From: Limnohabitans sp. DM1
Lineage (GTDB): Bacteria; Pseudomonadota; Gammaproteobacteria; Burkholderiales; Burkholderiaceae_C
Length of the DNA stretch: 64,000 nucleotides
Direction of reading: 5' to 3'
Assembly: GCF_001269385.1 (NCBI RefSeq)
Contig: NZ_CXOO01000010.1
Coordinates: forward strand, 248,001 to 312,000
The notes beneath the pieces were generated by a model. It had not been told where the DNA came from, did no database searches, and was given only the letters and a program-made list of their open reading frames with translations. Position numbers and translations under genes: made by a program. Positions 50,566 through 60,408 of this stretch are shown here, piece by piece (the first letter of the stretch is position 1; every line of letters begins with the position of its first letter).

Positions 50566-51168
50566 TCAGGCCATCCAGCGTTCACGCATCAAGGCCAGCA
50601 TGGCCTGCGCTGCGCGGCCACGGTGGCTGTTGGCATTTTTGACTTCGACCGGCAATTGCGCAAAGGTTTTGCCAAATTCGGGGATGAACATGATCGGATC
50701 AAACCCGAACCCCTGAGTGCCGCGACGTTCGAGTGCAATCTCGCCGACCACACGCCCCACGGCAATCAGAGGCTCCGGGTCGTCTGCACTGCGCACAGCC
50801 ACCAGCGTGCTGACCATGGCGGCGCGGCGGTTGTCGATGCCCTGCATTTGCTCCAGCAGCGCCGTGACGTTGTTGTCATCGCTTTTGGCATAACCAAAAC
50901 GGGTGGCGTAGTAGGCCGTATCGACACCGGGCAGCCCGCCAAAGGCATCTACACACAAACCGGCATCGTCTGCCAGGGCAGGCAAGCCACTGAGCTTGGC
51001 CGCATGGCGGGCTTTGGCCAGGGCGTTTTCAACAAAGGTTCTGAAGGGCTCTTCGGCCTCCGGAATGTTCAGCTCGGACTGGCGCACCAGCGTCAACTGA
51101 AGCGGGGCGAACATGGCTTGCAGTTCGGCCAATTTGCCCGCATTGTTGGAAGCAAGGACGATTTTCAT
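50566..51168 (-). CDS. rdgB: XTP/dITP pyrophosphatase RdgB
   Basis: The 200-residue HAM1-family enzyme hydrolyses dITP, XTP and related non-canonical triphosphates to protect DNA. IVLASNNAGKLAELQAM at the N terminus, LADDAGLCVDAFGGLPGV and GFGFDPIMFIPEFGKT are the family motifs. ATG 51168 is taken; a GTG two codons upstream is possible. It sits between rph and hemW. Confidence 0.96.
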   Translation of the reverse strand: MKIVLASNNAGKLAELQAMFAPLQLTLVRQSELNIPEAEEPFRTFVENALAKARHAAKLSGLPALADDAGLCVDAFGGLPGVDTAYYATRFGYAKSDDNNVTALLEQMQGIDNRRAAMVSTLVAVRSADDPEPLIAVGRVVGEIALERRGTQGFGFDPIMFIPEFGKTFAQLPVEVKNANSHRGRAAQAMLALMRERWMA

Positions 51169-51186
51169 GCGCACGCGGTCCGTGGT

Positions 51187-51948
51187 TCAGGCCGAGAAAG
51201 TCAAGGTCTTGGGTTCGTCGTGTGCCTGTTTTTGCAGGCCCACCAATTGCGCGATGCCTTTTTCGGCCAAGGCCAGCATGCGGTCCATCTCGATGCGGGT
51301 GAAGGCCACGCCTTCTGCGGTCCCCTGCACCTCGACAAAGTTGCCAGCGCCCGTCATCACCACATTCATGTCGGTATCGCAAGCGGAGTCTTCTGGATAG
51401 TCGAGGTCAAGTAATGCGGTGCCCGCTTTTAAACCCACAGAGATGGCTGCCACACGGTCCAGGATGGGCGACTCTTGCAGCTTGCCGGTGGCCATCAGCC
51501 AAGCCACCGCGTCCTGGGCCGCCACAAATGCACCTGTGATGCTGGCCGTGCGCGTGCCCCCATCGGCTTGCAGCACGTCGCAGTCCAGGTGAATGGTGCG
51601 CTCGCCGAGCTTTTTCAGGTCAAACACCGCACGCAGTGATCGGCCAATCAAACGCTGAATTTCCTGAGTGCGTCCACTTTGCTTGCCCCGCGCCGCTTCG
51701 CGGTCTCCACGGGTATGGGTGGCGCGAGGCAACATGCCGTATTCCGCCGTAACCCACCCTTCGCCACTGCCTTTTTTATGGCCGGGCACTTTTTCTTCCA
51801 CCGAGGCCGTGCACAGCACACGGGTCTGACCAAACTCGATCAGAACCGAGCCCTCGGCGTGAATGGTGTAGCCACGGGTAATGCGCACAGGGCGCAATGC
51901 ATCGGTGGCACGACCGGTACGGACATAAGCGAAAGCAGTGGTGTTCAT
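51187..51948 (-). CDS. rph: Ribonuclease PH
   Basis: The 253-residue phosphorolytic exonuclease trims tRNA 3' ends. [59 protein letters not shown] and [19 protein letters not shown] are canonical. ATG 51948 (MNTTAFAY) was chosen; the frame continues upstream without family resemblance and would run toward yicC. Copy 1 of tRNA-Ser lacks CCA, so 3' maturation enzymes such as this matter for it. Confidence 0.96.
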   Translation of the reverse strand: MNTTAFAYVRTGRATDALRPVRITRGYTIHAEGSVLIEFGQTRVLCTASVEEKVPGHKKGSGEGWVTAEYGMLPRATHTRGDREAARGKQSGRTQEIQRLIGRSLRAVFDLKKLGERTIHLDCDVLQADGGTRTASITGAFVAAQDAVAWLMATGKLQESPILDRVAAISVGLKAGTALLDLDYPEDSACDTDMNVVMTGAGNFVEVQGTAEGVAFTRIEMDRMLALAEKGIAQLVGLQKQAHDEPKTLTFSA

Positions 51949-52113
51949 GATGGTTCGAGGATGGTCCTGAGCAGCGCCGCTGTCCGCAGAGCGAACCAGG
52001 GTGGTCAGCCGAGAGTTTGAGATAATCCTTTGTTTCATGCACAGCTGTTAGGCTGGGCATTTGCAGCGCTATTGAGCCAAGTTGTCAATGCGCTGTCACA
52101 AGGATCCTGATCA

Positions 52114-53040
52114 ATGCCAGTTTACAGTATGACCGGATACGCCAGCGTGCAGCACAGCCCGCTGCCCGTAGACGTCGAGACCGCTGCCCTTGCGGCGACC
52201 GCCCCCCACACAGCGCGACTTGGACTTGAAATCCGCTCGGTCAACAGTCGCTTTCTGGACCTGAGTTTTCGCTTGCCCGAAGATCTGCGCCAACTCGAAC
52301 CCAGCTTGCGCGAACTGATCACACGCCAGATCAAACGCGGCAAGGTGGAAGTGCGTGCCAGCCAGGATGCTGGCGATGGCACTTCCTTGCAAGCACCCAA
52401 CCACCTGGCCTTGCAAAAAATCGCAGCTCTGCAAGACAAGATTCATGACTGGCTGCCCAAAGCCAGGGACCTGAGCGTGGCCGACGTGCTGCGCCTGACG
52501 GCGGGCAATACCACGCCAGTGGCCGTGGAAGAAGTCGCCTGGCTCGCACTGGCCCAGCAAGCGGTCACCGCCTTGCGCGATGCCCGCGCCCGCGAAGGCG
52601 CACGCCTGACCGACATGCTGCAAGGCCACATTAACCAATTGCGCACGCTGGCCGAGCAAGCGGCCCCACTGGTGCCACAACTCGTGGAGCAACAGCGCCA
52701 ACGTTTTCTGGAACGCTGGAAAGACGCCATGGCCCTGGCCGATGGCAGCCACCTGCATGAAGCTGCGCAAGACCGCGCCCTGACCGAGGCCACTGCCTTT
52801 GCCATCCGCATTGATGTGGCCGAAGAATTGACACGCCTGCGCTCTCATCTGGATGAGATTGCCCGCCTGCTCAACAAAGGTGGGGACATTGGCAAACGAC
52901 TGGACTTCCTGATTCAGGAACTGCACCGCGAAGCCAACACCTTGGGCTCCAAATCTGCCGTGCTGGAGATGACCCGCATCTCGGTGGACATGAAAGTGTT
53001 GATTGAACAAATGCGCGAACAAGTCCAAAACATCGAATAA
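52114..53040 (+). CDS. YicC family endoribonuclease
   Basis: The 308-residue protein has the YicC N-terminal start VYSMTGYASVQ, EIRSVNSRFLDLSFRLPEDL, a coiled central part, and the C-terminal LDFLIQELHREANTLGSKS. E. coli YicC is an RNase that acts on small RNAs. It starts the plus-strand run yicC-gmk-rpoZ-spoT and diverges from rph. Confidence 0.94.
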   Translation: MPVYSMTGYASVQHSPLPVDVETAALAATAPHTARLGLEIRSVNSRFLDLSFRLPEDLRQLEPSLRELITRQIKRGKVEVRASQDAGDGTSLQAPNHLALQKIAALQDKIHDWLPKARDLSVADVLRLTAGNTTPVAVEEVAWLALAQQAVTALRDARAREGARLTDMLQGHINQLRTLAEQAAPLVPQLVEQQRQRFLERWKDAMALADGSHLHEAAQDRALTEATAFAIRIDVAEELTRLRSHLDEIARLLNKGGDIGKRLDFLIQELHREANTLGSKSAVLEMTRISVDMKVLIEQMREQVQNIE

Positions 53041-53052
53041 AACTGAATCACC

Positions 53053-53673
53053 ATGGATTACCCAGGAAACCTTTTTGTCGTGGCCGCCCCCAGCGGGGCG
53101 GGCAAATCCAGCCTGGTCAAGGCATTGATGGAACTCGACTCGGGCGTGCACCCGTCTGTCTCGCACACCACCCGCGCACCGCGTGGCCAGGAAAAGCACG
53201 GCCGCGAATACTTCTTCGCCTCGCAACAGGAATTTGACGCCATGGTGCTGGCCGACGCCTTTGTCGAGTGGGCCAATGTGCACGGCCAACGCTATGGCAC
53301 TTCCAAGAAAATGATCGAAGAGCGCATGGCCCAAGGCTCCGATGTGGTGCTGGAAATTGATTACCAGGGCGCCATACAGATCAAGCAGATGTATGCCAAT
53401 GCTGTGCTGATCTTCATCTTGCCGCCCAGCTGGGAAGAATTGCGCTCGCGGCTGGAGCGCCGAGGCGAAGACGCCCCCGAGATCATTGAGTTGCGGATGC
53501 AAAACGCCGCCGTAGAGCTTGCACAAGCCAAAGAATTCGACTTCGTTATAATCAATGAAGTTTTTGAACGTGCTTTGTTTGACCTCAAAGCCATCATTCA
53601 TGCCCAAAGGCTCAAGTATCCCGCTCAGCGCAGAGCCCGCGCAGACACATTCGAGGCGCTGCATCTCGCCTAA
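53053..53673 (+). CDS. gmk: Guanylate kinase
   Basis: The 206-residue kinase phosphorylates GMP to GDP. P-loop [11 protein letters not shown] is at about residues 10-20, [21 protein letters not shown] is the GMP-binding region, and [14 protein letters not shown] is Walker B-like. It lies 12 bases after yicC and 19 before rpoZ. Confidence 0.97.
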   Translation: MDYPGNLFVVAAPSGAGKSSLVKALMELDSGVHPSVSHTTRAPRGQEKHGREYFFASQQEFDAMVLADAFVEWANVHGQRYGTSKKMIEERMAQGSDVVLEIDYQGAIQIKQMYANAVLIFILPPSWEELRSRLERRGEDAPEIIELRMQNAAVELAQAKEFDFVIINEVFERALFDLKAIIHAQRLKYPAQRRARADTFEALHLA

Positions 53674-53692
53674 CCTGAAGGAAAAAATCACC

Positions 53693-53893
53693 ATGGCCCG
53701 TATCACTGTTGAAGACTGCCTGGAGCAGATCCCGAACCGCTTCCAACTGGTTCTGGCGGCCACCTACCGCGCTCGTATGCTCAGCCAAGGCCATACAGCC
53801 CGCATCGAAAGCAAAAACAAGCCCGGTGTGACCGCCTTGCGCGAAATCGCAGCAGGCAAAGTGGGCATTGAAATGCTCAAGCGCGTCTCCTGA
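53693..53893 (+). CDS. rpoZ: RNA polymerase omega subunit
   Basis: The 66-residue protein starts [20 protein letters not shown] and contains [10 protein letters not shown], the standard omega core that binds beta-prime. AAGGAAAAAATCACC precedes the ATG. Followed by a terminator. Confidence 0.97.
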   Translation: MARITVEDCLEQIPNRFQLVLAATYRARMLSQGHTARIESKNKPGVTALREIAAGKVGIEMLKRVS

Positions 53894-53927
53894 TCCGCCT
53901 GAACCTGGCCCCGGCCAGGGACACTGA

Positions 53928-53950
53928 AGCCCCAGCAATGGGGCTTTTTT
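53928..53950 (+). terminator. Rho-independent terminator between rpoZ and spoT
   Basis: Stem AGCCCC and GGGGCT around a short AGCAAT loop is followed by a run of six T. A second GC-rich inverted repeat (CCTGGCC/GGCCAGG) lies just upstream at 53904-53919. Confidence 0.85.
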
Positions 53951-53995
53951 ACGTCTGCACCCTGAGCAGAGGGTCGCTTCAGTTACATTGACACC

Positions 53996-56266
53996 ATGAG
54001 TGCCGTCTTGCCCCCTTCCTCTCAAACTGGTCTCCCCGCCCCCGAGGCGGTCAGCCCCGCCACAGCCAATGCGGCGGCGGCCAGTTTTGCGGCTCTGACA
54101 GCCCGGTTGGACTATCTCAGCGTGCCCGATGCTGAGATGGTGCGCAAAGCTTACAAGTTTGCAGACGAATCTCACTTGGGCCAAATGCGTAAAAGTGGCG
54201 AGCCCTACATCACGCACCCCATCGCGGTAGCTGGTTTGTGTACTGAATGGAAGCTCGATGCACAAGCGCTTTGTGCCGCTTTGCTGCACGACGCCATAGA
54301 AGACTGTGGCGTCACCAAAGCAGAATTGATTGAGCGCTTTGGCGCGCCTGTGGCTGAACTGGTAGATGGCTTGACCAAGCTCGAAAAGCTGGAATTCAAT
54401 ACCCGCGAAGAAAACCAGGCCGAGTCGTTCCGCAAAATGCTGCTGGCCATGGCACGCGACGTGCGGGTCATCCTCATCAAGCTGGCCGATCGCACGCACA
54501 ACATGCGCACCATGTCCGACATGCCGCGCAGCAAATGGGGCCGGATTGCATCCGAGACGCTCGACATTTATGCGCCGATCGCGCACCGTCTGGGCCTGAA
54601 CCAGATTTATCGCGAGTTGCAGGACCTGTCTTTCAAGCACCTGCTGCCCTGGCGCTATGCCGTGCTGACCAAAGCCGTCTCGCGTGCCCGCAACCGTCGC
54701 AGGGACCTGATACAGAAGGTGCAAGCCGAGGTCGAATCCGTTTTTGCCCACGCTGTCATGGATGTGCGCATCAGTGGTCGAGAAAAAACGTTGTATTCCA
54801 TCTATAAAAAAATGGATGACAAACACCTGAGCTTTGCCCAGGTCACCGACATTTATGGCTTTCGGGTCATCGTACCCTCGGTCATCGATTGCTACACGGC
54901 CTTGGGTTTGTTGCACCAGATCTACAAACCGGTGCCCGGCAAGTTCAAGGACCACATCGCCATTGCCAAAGTCAATGGCTACCAATCCCTGCACACCACG
55001 CTGGTGGGGCCAGCCGGGGTCAACGTCGAGTTTCAGATACGGACCGAAGCCATGCACCTGGTGGCCGAATCCGGCATCGCTGCACACTGGCTCTACAAGG
55101 AGCACAGCACAACCCAAGCCCAGTCCGAACGCCTGGGCACGCAATGGCTGCAATCGCTGCTCGACATCCAGAACGAGACTCGCGACGCGGCCGAATTCTG
55201 GGACCATGTCAAAGTCGATTTATTCCCCGATGCGGTCTACGTTTTCACACCCAAGAGCCAAATCATGGCGCTGCCGCGCGGCGCCACCGTGGTGGACTTT
55301 GCATATGCGATTCACAGCCGCGTCGGCGACCACGCCATGGCCGCCAAAATCAATGGCGACCAGGTGCCCCTGCGCACCGAGCTGAAAAATGGCGACGTGA
55401 TCGAAGTGATCACAGCGCCCGTTTCATCCCCCAACCCAGCGTGGCTGGGCTTTGTGCGCACGGGCAGGGCACGCTCCAAAATCCGCCACCATCTGAAAAC
55501 GATGGCACAAACCGAGTCGGTGGAGCTGGGCGAAAAATTGCTTAGCCAGGCCTTGAGGGCTGAGGGTATCGACGAATTGCCTACAGAAGAGGCTTTACTT
55601 CAACCCTTGTGGGATAAATTGCTGCGCTTTACCGGCAATAAAAATCGCGCCGATTTATTGATGGACTTGGGCCTGGGCAAACGAATTGCCAGCATCGTCG
55701 CCAAACGCTTGGTGGTGCTGCTTGGCGAACTGGGTCAAAAACCCGACGCCTTGCTGATGACCCGCGAACGCTTCACGGCCCATGAATCGGTGTCGCAAGG
55801 GGCCATCACGCTCGATGGCAGCGAGAACGCTTCTGTGGTGTACTCACGCTGCTGCCGCCCCCTGCCTGGGGATGCGATTGTGGGCTACCTTGGCCGGGGT
55901 GAGGGCTTGGCCGTTCACTGCCGCGATTGCGCCATTGCCCAAAAACTCGAACACAAGGACAGCGAGCGATTCATCGGCGTGGAATGGTCGGATGAACCTG
56001 TGCGGAACTTCGAGACTGGTATCGCAGTCACCGCAGTCAATGGCAAGGGTGTGCTGGCCCGTGTGGTAGGGGCTTTGGCCACAGCAGAGGCCGACATCGT
56101 GCATGTGGACATGGGCCAGGGCTCACCACAAGACACTGCGGATTTGCGGTTCGTGATTGCCGTGCGCGATACATCGCACCTGGACTCCGTCTTGCGCCAG
56201 CTCAAACGCAACCCCGCCGTCATTCAGGCCAGCCGACAAACCAACCCGGGACACCCGCTCAGCTGA
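53996..56266 (+). CDS. spoT: Bifunctional (p)ppGpp synthetase/hydrolase SpoT
   Basis: The 756-residue stringent-response enzyme has an HD hydrolase domain with His98-Asp99 in AALLHDAIEDCG, and the synthetase domain with YSIYKKMDDKHLSF and TDIYGFRVIVPS. A TGS domain starts near PDAVYVFTPKSQIMALP, followed by a zinc-finger-like CCRPLPGD and CRDC region and a C-terminal ACT domain. Intact HD residues indicate hydrolase activity, so it is SpoT/Rel-like rather than RelA. Its stop is four bases from the converging greB stop. Confidence 0.96.
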   Translation: MSAVLPPSSQTGLPAPEAVSPATANAAAASFAALTARLDYLSVPDAEMVRKAYKFADESHLGQMRKSGEPYITHPIAVAGLCTEWKLDAQALCAALLHDAIEDCGVTKAELIERFGAPVAELVDGLTKLEKLEFNTREENQAESFRKMLLAMARDVRVILIKLADRTHNMRTMSDMPRSKWGRIASETLDIYAPIAHRLGLNQIYRELQDLSFKHLLPWRYAVLTKAVSRARNRRRDLIQKVQAEVESVFAHAVMDVRISGREKTLYSIYKKMDDKHLSFAQVTDIYGFRVIVPSVIDCYTALGLLHQIYKPVPGKFKDHIAIAKVNGYQSLHTTLVGPAGVNVEFQIRTEAMHLVAESGIAAHWLYKEHSTTQAQSERLGTQWLQSLLDIQNETRDAAEFWDHVKVDLFPDAVYVFTPKSQIMALPRGATVVDFAYAIHSRVGDHAMAAKINGDQVPLRTELKNGDVIEVITAPVSSPNPAWLGFVRTGRARSKIRHHLKTMAQTESVELGEKLLSQALRAEGIDELPTEEALLQPLWDKLLRFTGNKNRADLLMDLGLGKRIASIVAKRLVVLLGELGQKPDALLMTRERFTAHESVSQGAITLDGSENASVVYSRCCRPLPGDAIVGYLGRGEGLAVHCRDCAIAQKLEHKDSERFIGVEWSDEPVRNFETGIAVTAVNGKGVLARVVGALATAEADIVHVDMGQGSPQDTADLRFVIAVRDTSHLDSVLRQLKRNPAVIQASRQTNPGHPLS

Positions 56267-56270
56267 CCCC

Positions 56271-56831
56271 TTAACGCGGGCTTGGCGAGGGATAACTCAC
56301 TTGCAACACCTCAATGGCCATCACGCCAGATGGCGTCACCAGCTGAAGCTCCTCACCCTCACGCGACTTGATCAACGTGCGTGCAATGGGCGATACCCAA
56401 CTGACCTGCCCCTTCAGGCTGTCAGCTTCATCAATGCCCATGATGGTGACTGTGCGCTCGACCCCTGAGGACTCCAGATAAGTGACCGTGGCGCCAAAAA
56501 AAACCTGCTCACTGCCGTGGTGCACCGAAGGATCGACCACCTCGGCCATTTCAAGGCGTTTGGTCAAAAACCGTATGCGACGATCAATCTCGCGCAAACG
56601 CTTTTTACCGTAAAGGTAGTCACCATTTTCTGAACGGTCACCATTGCTGGCCGCCCAATGAACGATCTCCACCACCTTGGGGCGTTCATCGTCAATCAGG
56701 CAAAACAATTCCGCTCGCAATCGCGCATAGCCCGCAGGCGTCATGTAATTGCGAGCACCGGCAGGCAAGGCAGGCAGTGCGATGTCATCATCGTCATCTG
56801 CATCCGTTTCTTTGGTGAAAGCTTTGCTCAT
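56271..56831 (-). CDS. greB: Transcription elongation factor GreB
   Basis: The 186-residue cleavage factor rescues backtracked RNA polymerase. It has the coiled-coil segment YMTPAGYARLRAEL through RLREIDRRIRFLTKRLEMAE and the C-terminal FKBP-like domain with VSWVSPIARTLIKSREGEE. ATG 56831 (MSKAFTKE) matches typical GreB starts; ATG 56846 is five codons earlier. The N terminus has an acidic run DADDDDD, usual in Burkholderiales. It lies downstream of tRNA-Arg and its terminator. Confidence 0.93.
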   Translation of the reverse strand: MSKAFTKETDADDDDDIALPALPAGARNYMTPAGYARLRAELFCLIDDERPKVVEIVHWAASNGDRSENGDYLYGKKRLREIDRRIRFLTKRLEMAEVVDPSVHHGSEQVFFGATVTYLESSGVERTVTIMGIDEADSLKGQVSWVSPIARTLIKSREGEELQLVTPSGVMAIEVLQVSYPSPSPR

Positions 56832-56884
56832 GCTGTGAAGATCCATGTGCGAGAGAGGAAGCCTGATACGCAGGCCCCAAAGAG

Positions 56885-56912
56885 AAAAAGCCCACAACTT
56901 TCGTTGTGAGCT
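56885..56912 (-). terminator. Rho-independent terminator of tRNA-Arg
   Basis: On the minus strand AGCTCACAAC, loop GAAA, GTTGTGGGCT is followed by four T. One pair is a U·G wobble in that orientation and would be a C/A mismatch on the other strand, so the minus-strand reading is the functional one. Confidence 0.85.
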
Positions 56913-56920
56913 TTTCAATA

Positions 56921-56997
56921 TGGTGCGGCTGGCAGGAATCGAACCCACGACCCCTTGGTTCGTAGCCAAGTACTCTATCCAGCTGAGCTACAGCCGC
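56921..56997 (-). tRNA. tRNA-Arg(ACG)
   Basis: The 77-base gene has acceptor GCGGCTG paired with CAGCCGC, discriminator A and encoded CCA. The anticodon loop CTACGAA gives anticodon ACG, the A34 to be deaminated to inosine. A -10 box (TATAAT on the minus strand, 57010-57015) lies 12 bases upstream, and a terminator follows. Confidence 0.97.
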
Positions 56998-57009
56998 GCT
57001 ATGCATTGA

Positions 57010-57015
57010 ATTATA
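57010..57015 (-). promoter_or_regulatory. -10 box of tRNA-Arg
   Basis: A perfect TATAAT on the minus strand lies 12 bases before the tRNA 5' end. It abuts an inverted repeat AGCGGC/GCCGCT (57015-57033) that may end the peptide-transporter operon reading toward it. Confidence 0.6.
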
Positions 57016-57050
57016 GCGGCATTTTGAGCCGCTTTTGAGACGATGAACAA

Positions 57051-58568
57051 TTATTGCCAGGAAACTGCCGCCATGTCATTGGCAAAAATGGGGGAGCTGG
57101 ACCACAGGCCTTTCAGGCCTTTGCGGTAGACCGCTGTGTTGGATGCATTGAACAAGAACACATTCACCGCATCGTTGGCAATCAAGCGTTGCATGTCACC
57201 AAACAATTTGGTGCGATCTTTGGCGTTGGTGGCTTCTGAATGCTTGGCCGCCAGTTCGCGGAAAGCCTTGCTGTCGTAGCCCCAGTAATACTGGGGATTG
57301 GCATAGGCCATGTAGTCCAGGGGTTCCACATGGTTGATCACGGTCAAGTCGAAGTTGCCTTTGAAAGCCCCGCCCAACCATTGCGCCCATTCCACGTTTT
57401 CAATCTTGGCGTTGATGCCGACTTTGGCCAATTGGGCCGCCAGGATTTCACCGCCTTTTCGTGCATAGGGAGGTGGAGGCAAGGTCAGCGTGACATTCAA
57501 GGGCGTCTGTACGCCGGCTTCCTTGAGCAGGGCCTTGGCTTTTTCAGGATCGTAGGCATACAAACCGCTCAACTCAACATAGCCAGCGTCGGTGGGCGCC
57601 ATGTGGCTGCCAATCGGTTTGGCCATGCCTTCAAAAACGCCATCAATGAAGGCTTTCTTGTCAACCGCATGCGACAGCGCACGGCGCACACGCACATCAT
57701 CAAACGGCTTCTTGCGGTTGTTGATCGTCATGATGCCTTTGCCAGCCGAACTGCCCATTTCGACTACAAAGCGTTTGTCACTCTGAAATTGCTTGAGGCT
57801 TTGAGGCGACTGAAAACGGGGCATACCGTCGATGTCACCGGCCAGCAAAGCCGCCACTTGCGCGGCCGAGTCATTGATGAAGCGGAAGGTGACCTTCTTG
57901 ATCTTGATGGCTCCCGGGTCACGGTAGCCATCCCACTTGGACATGGAAATCGAGGAGCCCTTGGCCCATGCGTCGAGTTTGTAGGGGCCGGTGCCCACAG
58001 GTTTGGTGGCTGCATTGGCCGCACTGCTGGGGTGCAATATCACGGCCGTGTTTTCACCCAGACGGAACAGGAAGTTGCCATCGGGGTTGTTGAGCACCAG
58101 AACAACCGTGTTGGCATCCGGCGTGGCGATGTAGCTGATGTTGTTGAAGACAGCTTTTGCCTTGTTGGTGCTTTTTTCACCCTTGGCGCGCTCAAAGCTG
58201 AACTTAACCGCCGAGGCATCAAAGTCAGAACCATCCGAAAACTTCACCCATTTGCGCAACTTGAAGGTGAAGGCCTTGCCGTCGGCGTCCATCTTCCAGC
58301 TCTCTGCGAGCAAAGGGGTGATGGAACCATCCATGTTGATCTTGGTCAGCCCCTCCAGAATGTTGTAGTGCACCACCTCACCAATGGCGGCCGCCGGGGC
58401 CATGGTGGGGTCCAGACTGGTAGGCTCCAAAATCATGCCCAAAACCAGGCTGTCTTTGCGGGCTTGTGCCTGCGCCATGGAGGGCATCACCCAACTGGCC
58501 CCCACCAGCAAAGCCACCGCGCACCAACCCATAGTGCGACGCGAAAAAGTCTGTTCCTTGAATGTCAT
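57051..58568 (-). CDS. Dpp/Opp-type ABC transporter substrate-binding protein
   Basis: The 505-residue periplasmic protein has a signal peptide (cleavage near SMAQAQA) and SBP family 5 features: LVLGMILEPTSLDPTMAPAA at the mature start, ILEGLTKINMDGSITPLLAE, and VRRALSHAVDKKAFIDGV. It binds short peptides or a related solute. AGGAGA precedes ATG 58568. It is the last gene of a five-gene operon. Confidence 0.94.
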   Translation of the reverse strand: MTFKEQTFSRRTMGWCAVALLVGASWVMPSMAQAQARKDSLVLGMILEPTSLDPTMAPAAAIGEVVHYNILEGLTKINMDGSITPLLAESWKMDADGKAFTFKLRKWVKFSDGSDFDASAVKFSFERAKGEKSTNKAKAVFNNISYIATPDANTVVLVLNNPDGNFLFRLGENTAVILHPSSAANAATKPVGTGPYKLDAWAKGSSISMSKWDGYRDPGAIKIKKVTFRFINDSAAQVAALLAGDIDGMPRFQSPQSLKQFQSDKRFVVEMGSSAGKGIMTINNRKKPFDDVRVRRALSHAVDKKAFIDGVFEGMAKPIGSHMAPTDAGYVELSGLYAYDPEKAKALLKEAGVQTPLNVTLTLPPPPYARKGGEILAAQLAKVGINAKIENVEWAQWLGGAFKGNFDLTVINHVEPLDYMAYANPQYYWGYDSKAFRELAAKHSEATNAKDRTKLFGDMQRLIANDAVNVFLFNASNTAVYRKGLKGLWSSSPIFANDMAAVSWQ

Positions 58569-58588
58569 GAGATCTCCTGAAAAACCGG

Positions 58589-59401
58589 TTAATTCTGTCC
58601 TGGTACTGCCGCCATCAATGCTTGCGTATAGGGGTGTTGCGCTTGATTGAAAACCTGCTGGGCCGTGCCCTGCTCCACCACGCAGCCCGATTGCAAAACC
58701 AGCACATCGTCGCACATGAGTTTGACCACAGCCAGATCATGGCTGACAAACAGATAACTCAAGCCATAGCGGTCTTGCAAATCCATCATCAAATTGAGCA
58801 CCTGAGCCTGAACGGACACATCCAGAGCGCTGACAGGCTCATCCGCCACGATCAATGACGGTCGCGTGATCAAGGCCCGCGCCATGGCAATGCGTTGACG
58901 CTGCCCGCCTGAAAATTCGTGTGGGTATTTGTCCAGGTCAGACGTTCGCAGACCCACCTCGCTCAAAGCCTGCGCAGCGCGTTCATGCATTTCGGCGGCA
59001 CTGCCAGGCGACAACACCTCCAGGGGCTCGGTCACGATCTGACGCACCTTCTGGCGAGGGTCCAGGGAGCTGTAAGGGTCCTGAAACACCATTTGAAAGC
59101 GTGGGCGCAGCCTGCGCAAATCCGCTGGACCCAGTTGATGCACATCCACGCCCGCCAGCAAAACTTGCCCCTCGCTGGGCTTGTCCAGCGCCATCACCAA
59201 CTTGGCCAGCGTGGACTTGCCAGACCCCGACTCCCCCACAATGCCCAGGCTTTGCCCGGCCTCCAGGGTAAAACTGACATCAGACAAGGCCTGCAAACTG
59301 CCCGCCGCACCGAACATGGACGACCTGGGCAAGGTAAAACGCTTACCCAAGTGACGCACTTCCAGCAAAGGCGCAGGCGCCAACATCGCCCCAGCACTCA
59401 T
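58589..59401 (-). CDS. Peptide ABC transporter ATPase (DppF/OppF type)
   Basis: The 270-residue ATPase has Walker A GESGSGKSTLAK near residue 55, FQDPYSSLDPRQKV, signature FSGGQRQRIAMARAL, and VADEPVSALDVSVQAQ, all DppF-like. It overlaps its partner ATPase gene by four bases and precedes the binding-protein gene. Confidence 0.95.
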   Translation of the reverse strand: MSAGAMLAPAPLLEVRHLGKRFTLPRSSMFGAAGSLQALSDVSFTLEAGQSLGIVGESGSGKSTLAKLVMALDKPSEGQVLLAGVDVHQLGPADLRRLRPRFQMVFQDPYSSLDPRQKVRQIVTEPLEVLSPGSAAEMHERAAQALSEVGLRTSDLDKYPHEFSGGQRQRIAMARALITRPSLIVADEPVSALDVSVQAQVLNLMMDLQDRYGLSYLFVSHDLAVVKLMCDDVLVLQSGCVVEQGTAQQVFNQAQHPYTQALMAAVPGQN

Positions 59402-60408
59402 GACAAACTCCAGCGCGGGCAGCTCACCCGGTGCGGCACATCAGACACCACGCGCGGCGCAATGGTTTGCGCTACCACCGCCGTCGTCCGGCATGCCTCG
59501 ACGGCCCCATCACATCGATCAGAAAATGCGCAACCCGCTGGCATGTCCATCAACTCGGGCACGCTGCCCGCAATGGTCTGCAAACGCATGCCGCGTGACA
59601 AGCCCAGCCTTGGCCGCGCCGCAAACAAACCCCGTGTGTAAGGGTGCGCCCTTTGTGCAAACAGCTCCTGCGTGGCTGCTTCTTCGACCACGGTGCCGCC
59701 ATACATCACCATCACGCGGTCGACCTGGTCTTGCATGAGCCCCAGGTCGTGGCTGATGAGCACCAGGCCCATCCCGTCCTCCCGCACCAATTGACGAATC
59801 AGCGACAGAACCTCTTTTTGGACCGTGACATCCAGCGCCGTGGTCGGCTCGTCGGCAATCAGCAGATCCGGGCTGCAGGCCAAAGCCATTGAAATCATCA
59901 CGCGCTGACGCTGCCCGCCCGACAACTGGTGCGGATAGGCCTGCAGCCGCTCACGGGCGCGCGGCAATTGCACACGCTCGAGCAACTCCAGCGCCTTGGC
60001 CTTGGCTTGCTCAAGCCCCATGTTCTGGTGCAAACGCAAAGGCTCTGCAATCTGCCGCCAGATCGGATGCAGCGGATTGAGCGCCGTCATCGGCTCCTGA
60101 AAAATCATGCCCATGCGGGCACCACGCAATTGCCCATAAGCGGCATCGGCCATGCCCACCAACTCGGCACCTTGAAAACGGATGGAACCACTGACCCGGG
60201 CTTGCTCGGGCAAGAGCCCCATCAAAGCCAGCGCAGTCAGCGATTTGCCGCAACCACTCTCGCCAATGAGCCCCAACGTCTGACCACGCGCCAAGTCGAA
60301 AGACACGCCGCGCAAAGCTTGGGCCCAGCCACGCGCGGTGGGCAAGCTCACGCGCAAGTCACGCACTTGCAACATGGGCTGAGAAATGAAATCGGTCATG
60401 GTGCTCAT
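59398..60408 (-). CDS. Peptide ABC transporter ATPase (DppD/OppD type)
   Basis: The 336-residue ATPase has Walker [46 protein letters not shown], and [14 protein letters not shown]. The C-terminal oligopeptide-transporter extension contains a Cys-rich part ([17 protein letters not shown]) that often holds an Fe-S cluster in DppD proteins. It overlaps both neighbours by four bases. Confidence 0.95.
   Translation of the reverse strand: MSTMTDFISQPMLQVRDLRVSLPTARGWAQALRGVSFDLARGQTLGLIGESGCGKSLTALALMGLLPEQARVSGSIRFQGAELVGMADAAYGQLRGARMGMIFQEPMTALNPLHPIWRQIAEPLRLHQNMGLEQAKAKALELLERVQLPRARERLQAYPHQLSGGQRQRVMISMALACSPDLLIADEPTTALDVTVQKEVLSLIRQLVREDGMGLVLISHDLGLMQDQVDRVMVMYGGTVVEEAATQELFAQRAHPYTRGLFAARPRLGLSRGMRLQTIAGSVPELMDMPAGCAFSDRCDGAVEACRTTAVVAQTIAPRVVSDVPHRVSCPRWSLS

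Noticed and set aside
53904..53919. Inverted repeat CCTGGCC/GGCCAGG as an independent terminator after rpoZ
   Set aside because: It has no T-run; the following AGCCCC/GGGGCT hairpin with six T is the convincing terminator.
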